Source: Streptococcus mitis (GTDB lineage: Bacteria > Bacillota > Bacilli > Lactobacillales > Streptococcaceae). Taken from it: a stretch of DNA of 44,335 nt. The notes below the pieces were generated by a model, which saw only the letters and a program-made list of their open reading frames with translations, made no database searches and was not told where the DNA came from. The position numbers and the translations under genes were made by a program. Position 1 is the first letter of the stretch, and every line of letters starts with the position of its first letter. Shown piece by piece: positions 17,216 through 26,763 of the stretch. Location of the stretch: the NCBI RefSeq assembly GCF_009496285.1, contig NZ_WIJK01000018.1:1-44335 (forward strand), read 5' to 3'.

Positions 17216-18145
17216 ATGAAAAAATTAGGTACATTACTCGTTCTCTTTCTTTCCGTCATCGCTCTTGTAGCATGTGCTAGTGGAAAAAAAGATGCAGCTT
17301 CTGGTCAAAAACTAAAAGTTGTTGCCACAAACTCAATCATCGCTGATATTACTAAAAATATTGCTGGTGACAAGATTGATCTTCACAGTATCGTTCCTGT
17401 TGGTCAAGACCCACACGAATACGAACCACTACCTGAAGACGTCAAGAAAACTTCTCAAGCTGATTTGATTTTCTATAACGGTATCAACCTTGAAACAGGT
17501 GGAAATGCTTGGTTTACAAAATTGGTAGAAAATGCTAAGAAAACTGAAAACAAAGACTACTTTGCAGTCAGCGAAGGCGTTGATGTTATCTACCTTGAAG
17601 GTCAAAACGAAAAAGGAAAAGAAGACCCACACGCTTGGCTCAACCTTGAAAACGGGATCATCTATGCTCAAAATATTGCTAAGCAACTCATCGCTAAAGA
17701 CCCTAGCAACAAGGAATTCTACGAAAAGAATCTCAAAGAATACACTGAAAAACTAGACAAGCTTGACAAGGAAGCCAAAGAGAAATTTAACGCTATTGAT
17801 GCTGACAAGAAACTCATCGTAACCAGCGAGGGATGCTTCAAATACTTCTCTAAAGCTTACGGTGTACCAAGTGCCTACATCTGGGAAATCAATACTGAAG
17901 AAGAAGGAACACCTGACCAAATCAAGACTTTGGTGGAAAAACTTCGCCAAATGAAAGTTCCATCACTCTTTGTTGAATCCAGTGTCGATGATCGTCCAAT
18001 GAAGACTGTTTCTAAAGACACAAACATCCCAATCTATGCTCAAATCTTTACGGACTCAATCGCTGAAGAAGGTAAAGAAGGCGATAGCTATTACAACATG
18101 ATGAAATACAACCTTGACAAGATTGCTGAAGGTTTAGCTAAATAA
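17216..18145 (+). CDS. psaA: Mn-binding lipoprotein PsaA
   Basis: 309 residues from ATG 17216, chosen because TTGGAGG at 17204-17210 is its ribosome site (an in-frame TTG at 17204 would place the start on the ribosome site itself). Lipobox VAC with Cys20. The four metal ligands of the family are present at the expected numbers: His67, His139, Glu205, Asp280. Cluster A-I substrate-binding protein for Mn2+, also bound by Zn2+, described as an adhesin in pneumococcus. Third gene of the operon, followed by a terminator at 18153. Confidence 0.96.
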   Translation: MKKLGTLLVLFLSVIALVACASGKKDAASGQKLKVVATNSIIADITKNIAGDKIDLHSIVPVGQDPHEYEPLPEDVKKTSQADLIFYNGINLETGGNAWFTKLVENAKKTENKDYFAVSEGVDVIYLEGQNEKGKEDPHAWLNLENGIIYAQNIAKQLIAKDPSNKEFYEKNLKEYTEKLDKLDKEAKEKFNAIDADKKLIVTSEGCFKYFSKAYGVPSAYIWEINTEEEGTPDQIKTLVEKLRQMKVPSLFVESSVDDRPMKTVSKDTNIPIYAQIFTDSIAEEGKEGDSYYNMMKYNLDKIAEGLAK

Positions 18146-18152
18146 TCATTTT

Positions 18153-18188
18153 AAAAACGTCAGTCACCTTGAATTGGCGTTTTTTTTT
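18153..18188 (+). terminator. Terminator after psaA
   Basis: AAAACGTCA pairs with TGGCGTTTT (one G-T pair) and runs into nine T. Leaves tpx to its own promoter, with possible read-through. Confidence 0.75.
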
Positions 18189-18210
18189 GATTCAAAATCC
18201 AGTCAAATTA

Positions 18211-18240
18211 TTGGAAAACTCTGAACATTTAATGTAGAAT
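18211..18240 (+). promoter_or_regulatory. tpx promoter
   Basis: TTGGAA (18211-18216), 18-bp spacer, TAGAAT (18235-18240), then ribosome site TTGGAG ahead of the ATG at 18266. Confidence 0.55.
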
Positions 18241-18265
18241 GAAAGAAAAAAGATTGGAGTAGCTT

Positions 18266-18760
18266 ATGACTACATTCCTTGGAAACCCTGTTACTTTTAC
18301 GGGAAAACAACTACAAGTGGGCGACAAGGCACTTGATTTCTCTCTCACAACGACTGACCTCTCTAAAAAAACACTGGCTGACTTTGAAGGCAAGAAAAAA
18401 ATCTTGAGTGTCATCCCTTCTATCGATACAGGCATCTGCTCGCTACAGACTCGTCGCTTTAACCAAGAATTAGCTAGCTTAGACAACACTGTTGTCTTAA
18501 CGGTGTCTATGGACCTCCCCTTCGCTCAAAAACGCTGGTGTGGTGCTGAAGGAATTGAGAATGCCATCATGCTCTCAGACTACTTCGACCACTCCTTTGG
18601 ACGCGATTATGCCCTCTTAATCAATGAATGGCATCTGCTTGCTCGAGCCGTTTTTGTTCTCGATGCTGACAATATTATCCGTTATGTTGAGTATGTGGAC
18701 AATATCAACAGCGAGCCAAACTTTGAAGCAGCCATTGAAGCAGCAAAGTCGCTTGACTAA
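18266..18760 (+). CDS. tpx: Thiol peroxidase Tpx (PsaD)
   Basis: 164 residues, atypical 2-Cys peroxiredoxin. Peroxidatic Cys58 lies in [15 protein letters not shown] and the resolving Cys92 in RWCGAEG, the spacing of the Tpx family. It reduces H2O2 and alkyl peroxides in the cytoplasm with thioredoxin as donor; important in streptococci that produce H2O2 themselves. Placed directly behind psaBCA as in pneumococcus, linking Mn uptake with oxidative-stress defence. Own promoter at 18211 and terminator at 18787. Confidence 0.94.
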   Translation: MTTFLGNPVTFTGKQLQVGDKALDFSLTTTDLSKKTLADFEGKKKILSVIPSIDTGICSLQTRRFNQELASLDNTVVLTVSMDLPFAQKRWCGAEGIENAIMLSDYFDHSFGRDYALLINEWHLLARAVFVLDADNIIRYVEYVDNINSEPNFEAAIEAAKSLD

Positions 18761-18786
18761 AAGAAAGCCCACTTGTAACAAGACAG

Positions 18787-18812
18787 AAAGCTAGAGAAAT
18801 CTAGCTTTTTTT
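18787..18812 (+). terminator. Terminator after tpx
   Basis: AAAGCTAG (18787-18794) and CTAGCTTT (18801-18808) form a perfect 8-bp stem with loop AGAAAT and T tail. Confidence 0.8.
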
Positions 18813-18820
18813 GGTATACT
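18812..18820 (+). promoter_or_regulatory. Extended -10 element of psaR
   Basis: TG-G-TATACT immediately behind the tpx terminator; no convincing -35 box, as usual for extended -10 promoters. Transcripts would start about 20-25 bases before the psaR ATG. Confidence 0.5.
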
Positions 18821-18849
18821 AGATGGAGATAATAAACAAGGAAATGCGA

Positions 18850-19500
18850 ATGACACCAAATAAAGAAGATTACTTAAAATGTATTTATGAGATTGGCATG
18901 GAAGTTCCTAAGATTACCAACAAGGAAATCGCTGCTCGGATGCAGGTATCACCTCCTGCGGTAACTGAGATGATCAAGCGCATGCAATCCGAAAATCTTA
19001 TATTAAAGAATAAAGAAAATGGCTATATACTAACGGATATTGGCTTAAAGCTGGTCTCTGAGCTTTATCGCAAGCATCGACTGATAGAGGTCTTTCTAGT
19101 TCACCATCTAGACTATACCAGCAATCAGATTCACGATGAAGCTGAGGTATTAGAGCATACAGTTTCAGACCTTTTTGTGGAGAGACTGGAGAGTATGTTA
19201 GGCTTTCCAAAGACCTGTCCCCATGGAGGAACCATTCCTGCTAAGGGTGAGCTTCTAGTTGAAGTTAATAACCTGCCACTTTCTGATATCAAAGAAGTAG
19301 GAAACTACCTTCTGACAAGAGTTCATGACAGCTTTGAAATCCTCCAATATTTGGATAAACATGCTATCCATATTGGAGACCAACTCCAAGTCAAGCAGTT
19401 CGATGGCTTCTCTAATACCTTTACCCTGATTCACAACAATGAAGAACTTCAAGTCAGCCTAGAAATTGCCAAGCAGCTCTATGTTGAAAAACTGAACTAA
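18850..19500 (+). CDS. psaR: Mn-responsive repressor PsaR (DtxR/MntR family)
   Basis: 216 residues from ATG 18850 (MTPNKEDYLKCIYEIG); AAGGAA six bases before it is the ribosome site, so the in-frame ATGs at 18823 and 18844 are less likely. N-terminal winged helix (VSPPAVTEMIKRM as recognition region), central metal-binding and dimerisation domain with HRLIEVFL and the His/Glu cluster HDEAEVLEH, and a C-terminal FeoA/SH3-like domain. Represses psaBCA (and other genes such as adhesins in pneumococcus) when Mn is plentiful, via the palindrome at 15554. Followed by a strong terminator. Confidence 0.93.
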   Translation: MTPNKEDYLKCIYEIGMEVPKITNKEIAARMQVSPPAVTEMIKRMQSENLILKNKENGYILTDIGLKLVSELYRKHRLIEVFLVHHLDYTSNQIHDEAEVLEHTVSDLFVERLESMLGFPKTCPHGGTIPAKGELLVEVNNLPLSDIKEVGNYLLTRVHDSFEILQYLDKHAIHIGDQLQVKQFDGFSNTFTLIHNNEELQVSLEIAKQLYVEKLN

Positions 19501-19518
19501 TTTCTCAAGTCCCCTACC

Positions 19519-19549
19519 AACCCTGAAAGCTTTATTTTCAGGGTTTTAT
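19519..19549 (+). terminator. Terminator after psaR
   Basis: AACCCTGAAA and TTTCAGGGTT are a perfect 10-bp stem with a T-rich tail. Confidence 0.8.
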
Positions 19550-19558
19550 TTCTAGCAT

Positions 19559-19587
19559 TTGATGTTACTCTCATTTTGTTGTAGAAT
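19559..19587 (+). promoter_or_regulatory. pnuC promoter
   Basis: TTGATG, 17-bp spacer, TAGAAT (19582-19587). Confidence 0.6.
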
Positions 19588-19617
19588 GTTTGTAAAAAAA
19601 GAAAGATATTTTAACCT

Positions 19618-20328
19618 ATGAAAAAATCACTAAAAATTTTTGCGACATCCAAATGGTTTGACCTCTTTGGGGTTGCTCTGGTCGTTGGAATTGCGATCGC
19701 ATCTGGTTACCTCAACTCCCGTCTCAATAAATTCGTAGACTGGGGCTCATGGACTGCCCTTGTGCCCTTTGGATTGATTTCCGTAACCAACGTTGGGATT
19801 TCCATGTTGTCCACTCGTTTCACGGGAAAATTAAGCAAATGGGGAAATTACTTTGGCATTGTCAATACGATTTTGTCCGGCACCATTGACTATATCCTTG
19901 GAAATAAGGCGGCCATTATCACCTATCCTGTCACCTTCCTCATTTATACCTTTGCTATTAAGAAATGGGAAGCTTCGCAAGAAGGCAGACCCAACCAAAT
20001 GAGCCAAAAACAGATAAAATTAGCTGCCATCATCATTTCAATCATCGCCTTCCTCTTTGCATTTATGACCAACTATATCGGCTATGGAGGAAAGATGAAT
20101 CTCCTTGCCTACGTAACAACTATTTCCTTTGCACTCTCCCTCATTGCCAATGCTTTGAATGCATTGAAACTGACAACTCAGTGGGGATTTTGGTTGATTT
20201 ACAATTTCGTTCAGCTGACAAAGGCTGGCATTCAAGGAAACTTTGCCAATATCGGAAAATACATCTTTTATATCCTCAATGCAATCGGAGCTTTATTTGT
20301 CTGGAATGATGAAGAAGTGGAAAAATAG
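19618..20328 (+). CDS. pnuC: PnuC-type nicotinamide (riboside/mononucleotide) transporter
   Basis: 236 residues with seven predicted membrane helices, N-terminal cytoplasmic basic segment (MKKSLKIFATSKWFDL) and the PnuC-characteristic aromatic segment QWGFWLIYNFVQ in a late helix, followed by the KYIFYILNAIGALFVW end helix. PnuC proteins take up nicotinamide riboside by facilitated diffusion; streptococci cannot make NAD de novo. Only a weak purine-rich stretch (GAAAGA) precedes the ATG. Closest known alternative is another vitamin transporter of the same fold (riboflavin, thiamine). Confidence 0.82.
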   Translation: MKKSLKIFATSKWFDLFGVALVVGIAIASGYLNSRLNKFVDWGSWTALVPFGLISVTNVGISMLSTRFTGKLSKWGNYFGIVNTILSGTIDYILGNKAAIITYPVTFLIYTFAIKKWEASQEGRPNQMSQKQIKLAAIIISIIAFLFAFMTNYIGYGGKMNLLAYVTTISFALSLIANALNALKLTTQWGFWLIYNFVQLTKAGIQGNFANIGKYIFYILNAIGALFVWNDEEVEK

Positions 20329-20398
20329 AAGGAAACTCAAATAAAGAAAGCAAGCCGACTTAATAGAATTTCCTTACTAAAATTTTTTATCATTTTAC

Positions 20399-20427
20399 TT
20401 GTAACTCCCATTCTTTTGGAGTAGAAT
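20399..20427 (+). promoter_or_regulatory. Promoter of the twin membrane-protein genes
   Basis: TTGTAA, 17-bp spacer, TAGAAT (20422-20427), then GAGGGAGG ribosome site ahead of ATG 20457. Confidence 0.6.
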
Positions 20428-20456
20428 GAAGCTAGATAAAAGAGGGAGGTCATCTT

Positions 20457-20870
20457 ATGAAAAATCTCTTTAGAATCCATTTTACAGCCATCGTAGTCAG
20501 CGATTTGCTACTGTTGGTAACTTTCAGACCTCGATACGAACTTTCTTTGGAGAGAGGCCTGATTTTTTGCTTCATTTTCATCCTTGCTCAAGGACTACTG
20601 CTATTTCGCTTGGTCAATCGACTCAAAAAACATTTCTCTGAGATTTATCCTCAGATGAACAAAAAAATTCGCCTTTACTACTTAAAGATTCTCTCCACTG
20701 ACCTACTATTATTTGTCTTTTTAGCCATCACTGGCCCTCAACATTTTTACTCTCTTACTCCAGTCTTTACTTCCTGTCATTCTACTTTTTATTATATAAC
20801 GGCTAGCCACCTAAGAGAAAACTATCCAGACTTTTATGACAAACATATCTCTTTGTGGGAGTGTCTCTAA
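20457..20870 (+). CDS. Small membrane protein, twin A (137 aa)
   Basis: 137 residues with about four hydrophobic helices (near 10-22, 33-53, 80-97, and a weaker one near 100-115) separated by short basic loops, so an integral membrane protein with both ends probably inside. It ends DKHISLWECL. The next gene is a diverged duplicate of identical length. I do not recognise the family. Strong ribosome site AGGGAGG; own promoter at 20399. Confidence 0.75.
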   Translation: MKNLFRIHFTAIVVSDLLLLVTFRPRYELSLERGLIFCFIFILAQGLLLFRLVNRLKKHFSEIYPQMNKKIRLYYLKILSTDLLLFVFLAITGPQHFYSLTPVFTSCHSTFYYITASHLRENYPDFYDKHISLWECL

Positions 20871-20888
20871 GGAAAAAAAGGTTTTATC

Positions 20889-21302
20889 ATGAAAAAAATC
20901 ATCTACATCAAAACCATTCAACTCCTTATCATCGATGGAATCATGCTGGCATTTTTGACATTTAAAGAGGGACTGACGTGGGATTGGATTTTGATTTACA
21001 GTGGTTGGCTCATTTTCTTTCATCCTGTGCTATTGACCTATCTGTCTAACCAGCTTTGTGACCACTTCAGTCAACTCTATTCCCAGATTAGACCTAGATT
21101 CTGGCGTTTTGCCTTACAAATCCTCCTATGGGATAGCCTGATAATTCTCTCCTTGCTGTTTTTAAGGGGTGTCCCACTCTTCCTTCAGGGAACTCTCCTC
21201 ATCCTAGGACATTTCATCCCTTCCTATCGCACCTGCCAAATCCTGAAACAAGACTTCCCCAAAGCTTATCAAGAACCGATTTCATTTTGGAATATTTTGT
21301 GA
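20889..21302 (+). CDS. Small membrane protein, twin B (137 aa)
   Basis: 137 residues, same length and helix pattern as the gene 18 bases upstream. The pair aligns without gaps: HFSQLYSQI against HFSEIYPQM near the middle, and EPISFWNIL against KHISLWECL at the end, with low overall identity. An old tandem duplication, possibly forming a hetero-oligomer. Ends shortly before a bidirectional terminator at 21311. Function unknown. Confidence 0.75.
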   Translation: MKKIIYIKTIQLLIIDGIMLAFLTFKEGLTWDWILIYSGWLIFFHPVLLTYLSNQLCDHFSQLYSQIRPRFWRFALQILLWDSLIILSLLFLRGVPLFLQGTLLILGHFIPSYRTCQILKQDFPKAYQEPISFWNIL

Positions 21303-21310
21303 TAGATGAG

Positions 21311-21340
21311 AAAAACCAAGCCGGTCGGGCTTGGTCTTTC
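21311..21340. terminator. Bidirectional terminator between twin B and dtd
   Basis: ACCAAGCC/GGCTTGGT stem with five-base loop, T-rich on the right (CTTTCTT) and an A run on the left that becomes TTTTT on the minus strand. It serves the convergent twin-gene and dtd/rel transcripts. Confidence 0.75.
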
Positions 21341-21784
21341 TTATCTATTTTTCGTATCAAGGATAATGGTAACCGGTCCGTCATTGACCAGCTCAACCTG
21401 CATATCCGCTCCAAAGATGCCTGTCTGAACGGGCACTTCTTGAGCTAATTTTTTGTTGAAAGCATCATAGAAGTCTGATGCCATATCAGGCTTGGCTGCG
21501 CCTGTGAAGGCTGGACGATTTCCCTTTTTGGTATCTGCAAACAAAGTAAACTGAGAGATGGAGAGGATTTGGCCTTGGATATCCTTAACCGATAAGTTCA
21601 TCTTGCCTTCAGCATCTGAGAAAATTCGCATATTGACAAGCTTTCTGACTGCATACTCCAAATCTTCTTTTTGATCCTCAGGTCCAACACCTACTAAGAG
21701 TAAGAGCCCCTGCTGGATTTTCCCATATACTTGACCCTCAATAGAAACTTGTGCTTTCTTGACACGCTGAACGATAATTTTCAT
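21341..21784 (-). CDS. dtd: D-aminoacyl-tRNA deacylase Dtd
   Basis: 147 residues from ATG 21784 ([14 protein letters not shown]), preceded by AGAAAGGA; an in-frame ATA/ATG extension to 21808 has no ribosome site. Motifs [19 protein letters not shown] (SQFTL active-site Thr) and the gateway Gly-Pro segment NDGPVTI are intact. It hydrolyses D-amino acids and glycine mischarged on tRNA. Its start is 31 bases after the rel stop codon, so the two are co-transcribed, a conserved arrangement in Firmicutes. Confidence 0.93.
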   Translation of the reverse strand: MKIIVQRVKKAQVSIEGQVYGKIQQGLLLLVGVGPEDQKEDLEYAVRKLVNMRIFSDAEGKMNLSVKDIQGQILSISQFTLFADTKKGNRPAFTGAAKPDMASDFYDAFNKKLAQEVPVQTGIFGADMQVELVNDGPVTIILDTKNR

Positions 21785-21814
21785 AGCAATCCTTTCTGAT
21801 GATATCAAGCCAAC

Positions 21815-24031
21815 TTAACCATTGGTACGTTTAACCGAGTAGACTTCTGGTACACTCTTAATCTTATCAACCACGGTGGTCAGCATTGAAAGGTTTGAAA
21901 TTCCAAAGGAAACATGGATATTAGCAAATTTCATATCCTTGGTTGGTTGGGCATTAACGGTTGAAATATTCTTAGTTGTATTTGATAAGACTTGCAAGAT
22001 ATCATTCAATAGACCAGAACGGTTGAGCCCGTAGATATCGATGTGAGCCATATACTCCTTGCTTGAGAATTGGTCTTCCCATTCAACATCGAGTAGACGT
22101 TGCTCATAGTTTTCCTGTGAACGAAGATTCATACAGTCTACACGGTGGATGGCAACTCCGCGTCCTTTGGTAATATAGCCGACGATATCATCACCTGGAA
22201 CAGGGTTACAACATTTAGCAATCCGGATCAGGAGCCCAGAAGCACCTTGGATGACTACTCCACCCTCATGCTTAACCTTAAGCGTGTCCTTGTTCTCCAC
22301 CTTGACTTCGCCACCCTTGACCAGTTCTTCTGCTTCTGCCTTAGCTTTGGCCCGCTCTTCTTCACGACGTTCCTTCTCAGTCAAACGGTTAAAGACAGTG
22401 ATGGCTCCGATTTCTCCAAAACCAATCGCCGCAAATAGCGCTTCTTCTGTCTTGTAGCTGGTTTTTTGAAGGACTTCATCCATGTGGCGTTTGTCCATAA
22501 ATTTATTGGCCACATAGCCGTTTTCTTGGAGCTGACTAATCAGCAATTCACGACCTTTATTGATGGACAATTCTTTATCTTGGTTTTTAAAGAACTGACG
22601 AATTTTGTTACGAGCCTTGCTGGTCTTGACCATATTGAGCCAGTCACGGCTTGGTCCAAATGAATTTGGATTAGTGATGATTTCAACCTGGTCACCCGTT
22701 TTTAACTTGGTCGTCAATGGAACCATACGGCCATTAACCTTGGCACCAGTCGCTTTTTCCCCAATCTTTGTATGAATTTCATAAGCAAAGTCAATCGGAC
22801 CTGAATCTTTTGGAAGTGAACGAACCGCCCCATCTGGAGTAAAGACATAAATCTCCTCAGCCAGATAGTTTTCCTTGACAGTATCCACAAATTCCTTGGC
22901 ATCATCTGCTTGATCTTGGAGCTCCATCATCTCCTTGATCCAGTTCATTCCAATAGCAGATTCCTTACTATTAACCTGACCCTTGATTCCTTTTTTGTAA
23001 GCCCAGTGAGCCGCAACCCCGTACTCAGCAACCTCGTGCATCTCCTTAGTACGAATCTGGAACTCAATCGGCCCTTTTGGTCCATAAACAGTCGTATGGA
23101 TAGACTGGTAACCATTGGCCTTACGATTGGCAATATAGTCTTTAAAACGTCCCGGCATTGGTTTCCAAAGCTCATGAACGTAGCCCAACATCGCATAGAC
23201 ATCACTCTGAGTGTCTAGAATACAACGAATGGCAATCAAGTCATAGATCTCTTCAAAGCGTTTTTTCTTGTCCTGCATCTTGCGATAGATAGAGTAGATA
23301 TGCTTTGGACGACCGTAGATTTTTCCTGTAAGATGGCGCTCAGATGAGTATTCCTCGAGTTTCGTCACAACTTCATCGACCAAGGCTTCACGCTCTTGAC
23401 GTTTTTCCTTCATCATGTGACTAATCTTGTAAAATTCAGTTGGATTGAGATAGCGGAAAGAGAGATCTTCCAGTTCCCATTTCACACTTGAAATCCCCAA
23501 ACGATGAGCAAGCGGTGCATAGATTTCCATTGTTTCTCTGGAAATACGCTCCTGCTTGTCCTTACGAAGGTGCTTAAGAGTTCGCATATTGTGCAGACGG
23601 TCAGAAAGTTTGACCAAGATAACACGGATATCCTCTGACATAGCCATGAGCATCTTGCGATGATTTTCAGCCAGCTGCTCCTCGATAGACTTATACTCAA
23701 CCTTACCAAGCTTTGTAACACCGTCAACAATCACTCGAACATCATGGCCAAACTCACGCTCTAAGTCATCCAAGGTAGCTTCTGTGTCTTCTACCACGTC
23801 ATGCAAAAAACCACAGGCAACAGTGACAGCATCTAGCTTGAGTTTAGCCAAAATACCTGCTACCTGAATAGGGTGGATAATGTAAGGCTCGCCTGATTTA
23901 CGATACTGGCCACTATGGCATTCTACAGCGTAAACCAAGGCCTTGTGTACAAAAGCCACATCTTCTTTCGATAAATATTTTTGCGTTAAAGCGACGACTT
24001 CATCGCCTGAATAAATTACTTCTTTCGGCAT
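21815..24031 (-). CDS. relA: Bifunctional (p)ppGpp synthetase/hydrolase Rel
   Basis: 738 residues. N-terminal HD hydrolase domain (GFLHDVVEDT), synthetase domain (DLIAIRCILD, ANGYQSIHTTV with the pyrophosphokinase residues), TGS domain (IYVFTPDGAVRSLP), zinc-finger-like region with CCNPVPGDDIVGYITKG and C-terminal ACT domain (MAHIDIYGLNRSGLLNDIL). Both catalytic domains look intact, so it can make and destroy the stringent alarmone. First gene of the rel-dtd operon; ribosome site GGAGAG before the ATG. Confidence 0.95.
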   Translation of the reverse strand: MPKEVIYSGDEVVALTQKYLSKEDVAFVHKALVYAVECHSGQYRKSGEPYIIHPIQVAGILAKLKLDAVTVACGFLHDVVEDTEATLDDLEREFGHDVRVIVDGVTKLGKVEYKSIEEQLAENHRKMLMAMSEDIRVILVKLSDRLHNMRTLKHLRKDKQERISRETMEIYAPLAHRLGISSVKWELEDLSFRYLNPTEFYKISHMMKEKRQEREALVDEVVTKLEEYSSERHLTGKIYGRPKHIYSIYRKMQDKKKRFEEIYDLIAIRCILDTQSDVYAMLGYVHELWKPMPGRFKDYIANRKANGYQSIHTTVYGPKGPIEFQIRTKEMHEVAEYGVAAHWAYKKGIKGQVNSKESAIGMNWIKEMMELQDQADDAKEFVDTVKENYLAEEIYVFTPDGAVRSLPKDSGPIDFAYEIHTKIGEKATGAKVNGRMVPLTTKLKTGDQVEIITNPNSFGPSRDWLNMVKTSKARNKIRQFFKNQDKELSINKGRELLISQLQENGYVANKFMDKRHMDEVLQKTSYKTEEALFAAIGFGEIGAITVFNRLTEKERREEERAKAKAEAEELVKGGEVKVENKDTLKVKHEGGVVIQGASGLLIRIAKCCNPVPGDDIVGYITKGRGVAIHRVDCMNLRSQENYEQRLLDVEWEDQFSSKEYMAHIDIYGLNRSGLLNDILQVLSNTTKNISTVNAQPTKDMKFANIHVSFGISNLSMLTTVVDKIKSVPEVYSVKRTNG

Positions 24032-24265
24032 GCATACTCTCCAATTCTTCCTACCATTTTAACACTTTTTTGAGGATATGAAAACTAGTAAAGCCCATTC
24101 TAGATTAGAATCACTTACTGATTATTCTAAAAAGAAAAAAGTACAATTTTCAGATAAATGTTCACATTTTCCTGCATTTTTGTTATGTATGACAAATAAA
24201 ACTTCCATTTTCAAATTTTCCCTGCTTCTTTGTTTAAAATCTATAAAATAATATTCGTAACTAAC

Positions 24266-24294
24266 TTGATACCTAGCCTGTGATTTTGTATAAT
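24266..24294 (+). promoter_or_regulatory. Promoter of the wall-anchored nucleotidase
   Basis: TTGATA, 17-bp spacer, consensus TATAAT (24289-24294), 30 bases ahead of the ATG at 24324 with ribosome site TTAGGAGA. The remaining upstream stretch back to rel shows no gene. Confidence 0.75.
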
Positions 24295-24323
24295 CAAGTG
24301 AAACTATTTTTTAGGAGAATGTT

Positions 24324-26705
24324 ATGACATCATTTCGCAAACCAGCCGCCCTTTTAGGGCTTACTGCCGCTGTCTTTGCAGTATCTACTGCACAGGCTGA
24401 TGAGACCAGCACAAATTTAGATGCTAGTATCAAACCTAGTTCAGCAACAAGTCCAGCTGAAAAACCAGTCACTAGTAAAGCAAGTGACACACTAGCTGAT
24501 TCTGAAAAAGAAGGGACTATTGAAAAAGGGACTACAGAAGTTGCCCTAGCACCAACTGCTGAAGCTAAAGCTTCAAACGAAGGAAGTCTCGCAGAAGATG
24601 AAGCCAACCAACCTGTCGAAGGGCAAGAAGTTGATGTCCGTATCCTTGCAACTACCGACCTGCATACAAATCTAGTCAACTATGACTACTATCAAGACAA
24701 ACCTGTTGAAAATGTCGGTCTTGCAAAAACAGCAATCCTCATCGAAGAAGCTAAAAAGGAAAATAGCAATACTATCCTCGTTGACAATGGGGATACCATC
24801 CAAGGAACACCTCTTGGAACCTACAAGGCTATCGTCAATCCAGTTAAAGAAGGCGAACAACACCCTATGTATACAGCACTTCAAAAGCTTGGTTTTGAAG
24901 TGGGGACACTCGGAAATCACGAGTTTAACTATGGATTAGACTATCTTAAACGTGTCATCGAAACCGCTGGTATGCCTATTGTCAATGCCAATGTTGTCGA
25001 TCCTAAAACAGGTGCTTACATCTACGATCCTTACAAAATTATCACCAAAACTTTTGTAGATAAAACTGGTCACAAAACGACTGTCAAAATTGGGGTTACA
25101 GGAATTGTCCCTCCTCAAATTCTTAGCTGGGATAAAGCTAACCTTGAAGGTAAGGTTTTGGTTAATGATTCAGTAGAAGCTATCAAAAATATTATTCCTG
25201 AAATGCGTAAAGCAGGTGCAGATATCACTCTCGTTCTATCTCACTCAGGTATTGGAGATGACAAGTACGAAAAAGGTGAGGAAAACGAGGGCTACCAAAT
25301 TGCTAGCCTACCTGGTGTTGATGCCGTAGTCACAGGTCACTCACATGCCGAGTTTCCTAGTGGAAACGGAACAGGTTTTTATGAAAAATATCCTGGTGTT
25401 GATGGTATCAACGGTAAAATCAATGGCACTCCTGTCACCATGGCTGGAAAATACGGTGATCATCTAGGTATTATTGACCTCAATCTTGTATATAAAAATG
25501 GAAAATGGTCAGTTGTCAACAGCAAAGGATCTATCCGTAAAATTTATACAAAATCCAAGGAAGCCGACGAACGCATCAAAGAAATTGCTAAAGAATCTCA
25601 TGAAGGAACTGTCAAATATGTCCGCCAGCAAGTCGGAACAACAAGTGCCCCGATTACTAGCTACTTTGCCCTTGTAAAAGATGATCCATCAGTTCAAATC
25701 GTCAACAACGCTCAAATTTGGTATGCTAAGAGAGAACTAGCAGGAACTCCTGAAGGTAGTCTCCCGATTCTTTCTGCCGCTGCTCCATTTAAAGCTGGTA
25801 CCCGTGGGGATGCAACTGCCTACACAGACATCCCAGCAGGTCCAATTGCGATCAAAAACGTAGCAGATCTCTACCTCTACGACAATGTTACAGCTATTCT
25901 CAAAATTACTGGAGCCCAATTAAAAGAATGGTTGGAAATGTCTGCAGGCCAGTTCAACACTATTGATCCGAGTAAAAAAGAAGCTCAGCAGCTCATCAAC
26001 TCTAGCTATCGTACCTATAACTTTGACGTCATCGATGGTGTAACTTACGAGTATGATGTAACACAACCGAACAAATATGACCGAGAAGGCAAGTTACTTC
26101 ATCCAGATGCTAATCGTGTTCGCAATCTTAAATACCAAGGCAAAGATGTTCGTCCAGAGCAAGAATTTATCGTTGTAACCAACAACTATCGCGCAAATGG
26201 TCAATTCCCTGGTGTTCGTGATGCTAGCCTCAACCGTCTACTTGGACTTGAAAATCGTCAAGCAATTATTAACTATATCCTTGAAGAAAAAAATATCAAC
26301 CCAAGTGCAGATAAAAATTGGCGCTTCACTGATAGCATTAAAGGATTAGATATCCGTTTCTTGACAGCTGATAAGGCTAAAAATTTGCTAGGCACAGATG
26401 GCGATGTTCAATATCTCGCAAGTTCAGAGCAAGAAGGTTTTGGTGAATACCGACTTCTCTATGTAGAGCCAAAAGTAGATCCTACAACACCAGACCAACA
26501 AGATTCTGGCAATCAGAGCCTTAATGGACGAAATGAGACTATTACTCTTTCAAATGGTGGTCAAACTATCACACTACCAACAACTACTAAAGCAGCTACT
26601 ACTAGTTTGCCAAATACCGGAGAAGAAACATCCATCCTTACACTACTAGGAATCGTCCTAGCAGGATTCGGACTTTCTCTTAAAAGCAAGAAAAAACAAG
26701 GCTAA
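24324..26705 (+). CDS. LPXTG-anchored 5'-nucleotidase / cyclic phosphodiesterase
   Basis: 793 residues. Signal peptide with cleavage after AQA (about residue 25), an acidic Ser/Thr/Glu-rich spacer to about 95, calcineurin-like metallophosphatase domain (ILATTDLHTNL, VDNGDTIQG, GNHEFNYG, VTGHSHAEF ligands), 5'-nucleotidase C-terminal substrate domain (VQIVNNAQIWYAKREL onward), then LPNTG sortase signal at 762-766 with hydrophobic helix and KSKKKQG tail. It should dephosphorylate extracellular nucleotides to adenosine on the cell wall; similar surface enzymes in streptococci produce immunosuppressive adenosine and help survival in blood. No frameshift visible. Confidence 0.92.
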   Translation: MTSFRKPAALLGLTAAVFAVSTAQADETSTNLDASIKPSSATSPAEKPVTSKASDTLADSEKEGTIEKGTTEVALAPTAEAKASNEGSLAEDEANQPVEGQEVDVRILATTDLHTNLVNYDYYQDKPVENVGLAKTAILIEEAKKENSNTILVDNGDTIQGTPLGTYKAIVNPVKEGEQHPMYTALQKLGFEVGTLGNHEFNYGLDYLKRVIETAGMPIVNANVVDPKTGAYIYDPYKIITKTFVDKTGHKTTVKIGVTGIVPPQILSWDKANLEGKVLVNDSVEAIKNIIPEMRKAGADITLVLSHSGIGDDKYEKGEENEGYQIASLPGVDAVVTGHSHAEFPSGNGTGFYEKYPGVDGINGKINGTPVTMAGKYGDHLGIIDLNLVYKNGKWSVVNSKGSIRKIYTKSKEADERIKEIAKESHEGTVKYVRQQVGTTSAPITSYFALVKDDPSVQIVNNAQIWYAKRELAGTPEGSLPILSAAAPFKAGTRGDATAYTDIPAGPIAIKNVADLYLYDNVTAILKITGAQLKEWLEMSAGQFNTIDPSKKEAQQLINSSYRTYNFDVIDGVTYEYDVTQPNKYDREGKLLHPDANRVRNLKYQGKDVRPEQEFIVVTNNYRANGQFPGVRDASLNRLLGLENRQAIINYILEEKNINPSADKNWRFTDSIKGLDIRFLTADKAKNLLGTDGDVQYLASSEQEGFGEYRLLYVEPKVDPTTPDQQDSGNQSLNGRNETITLSNGGQTITLPTTTKAATTSLPNTGEETSILTLLGIVLAGFGLSLKSKKKQG

Positions 26706-26712
26706 TTAAGTC

Positions 26713-26747
26713 AAAAGAAGTAAGATGATGTTCATCCTACTTCTTTT
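26713..26747 (+). terminator. Terminator after the nucleotidase
   Basis: A 16-bp stem with one mismatch (AAAAGAAGTAAGATGA against TCATCCTACTTCTTTT) and a TGT loop, ending in T and A-rich sequence. Confidence 0.75.
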
Positions 26748-26763
26748 ATTATGGTTACAAGAA

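Noticed and set aside
22145..22438. Open frames opposite rel, cysS, pnp and metE
   Set aside because: These are antisense shadows of strongly coding genes, without ribosome sites.
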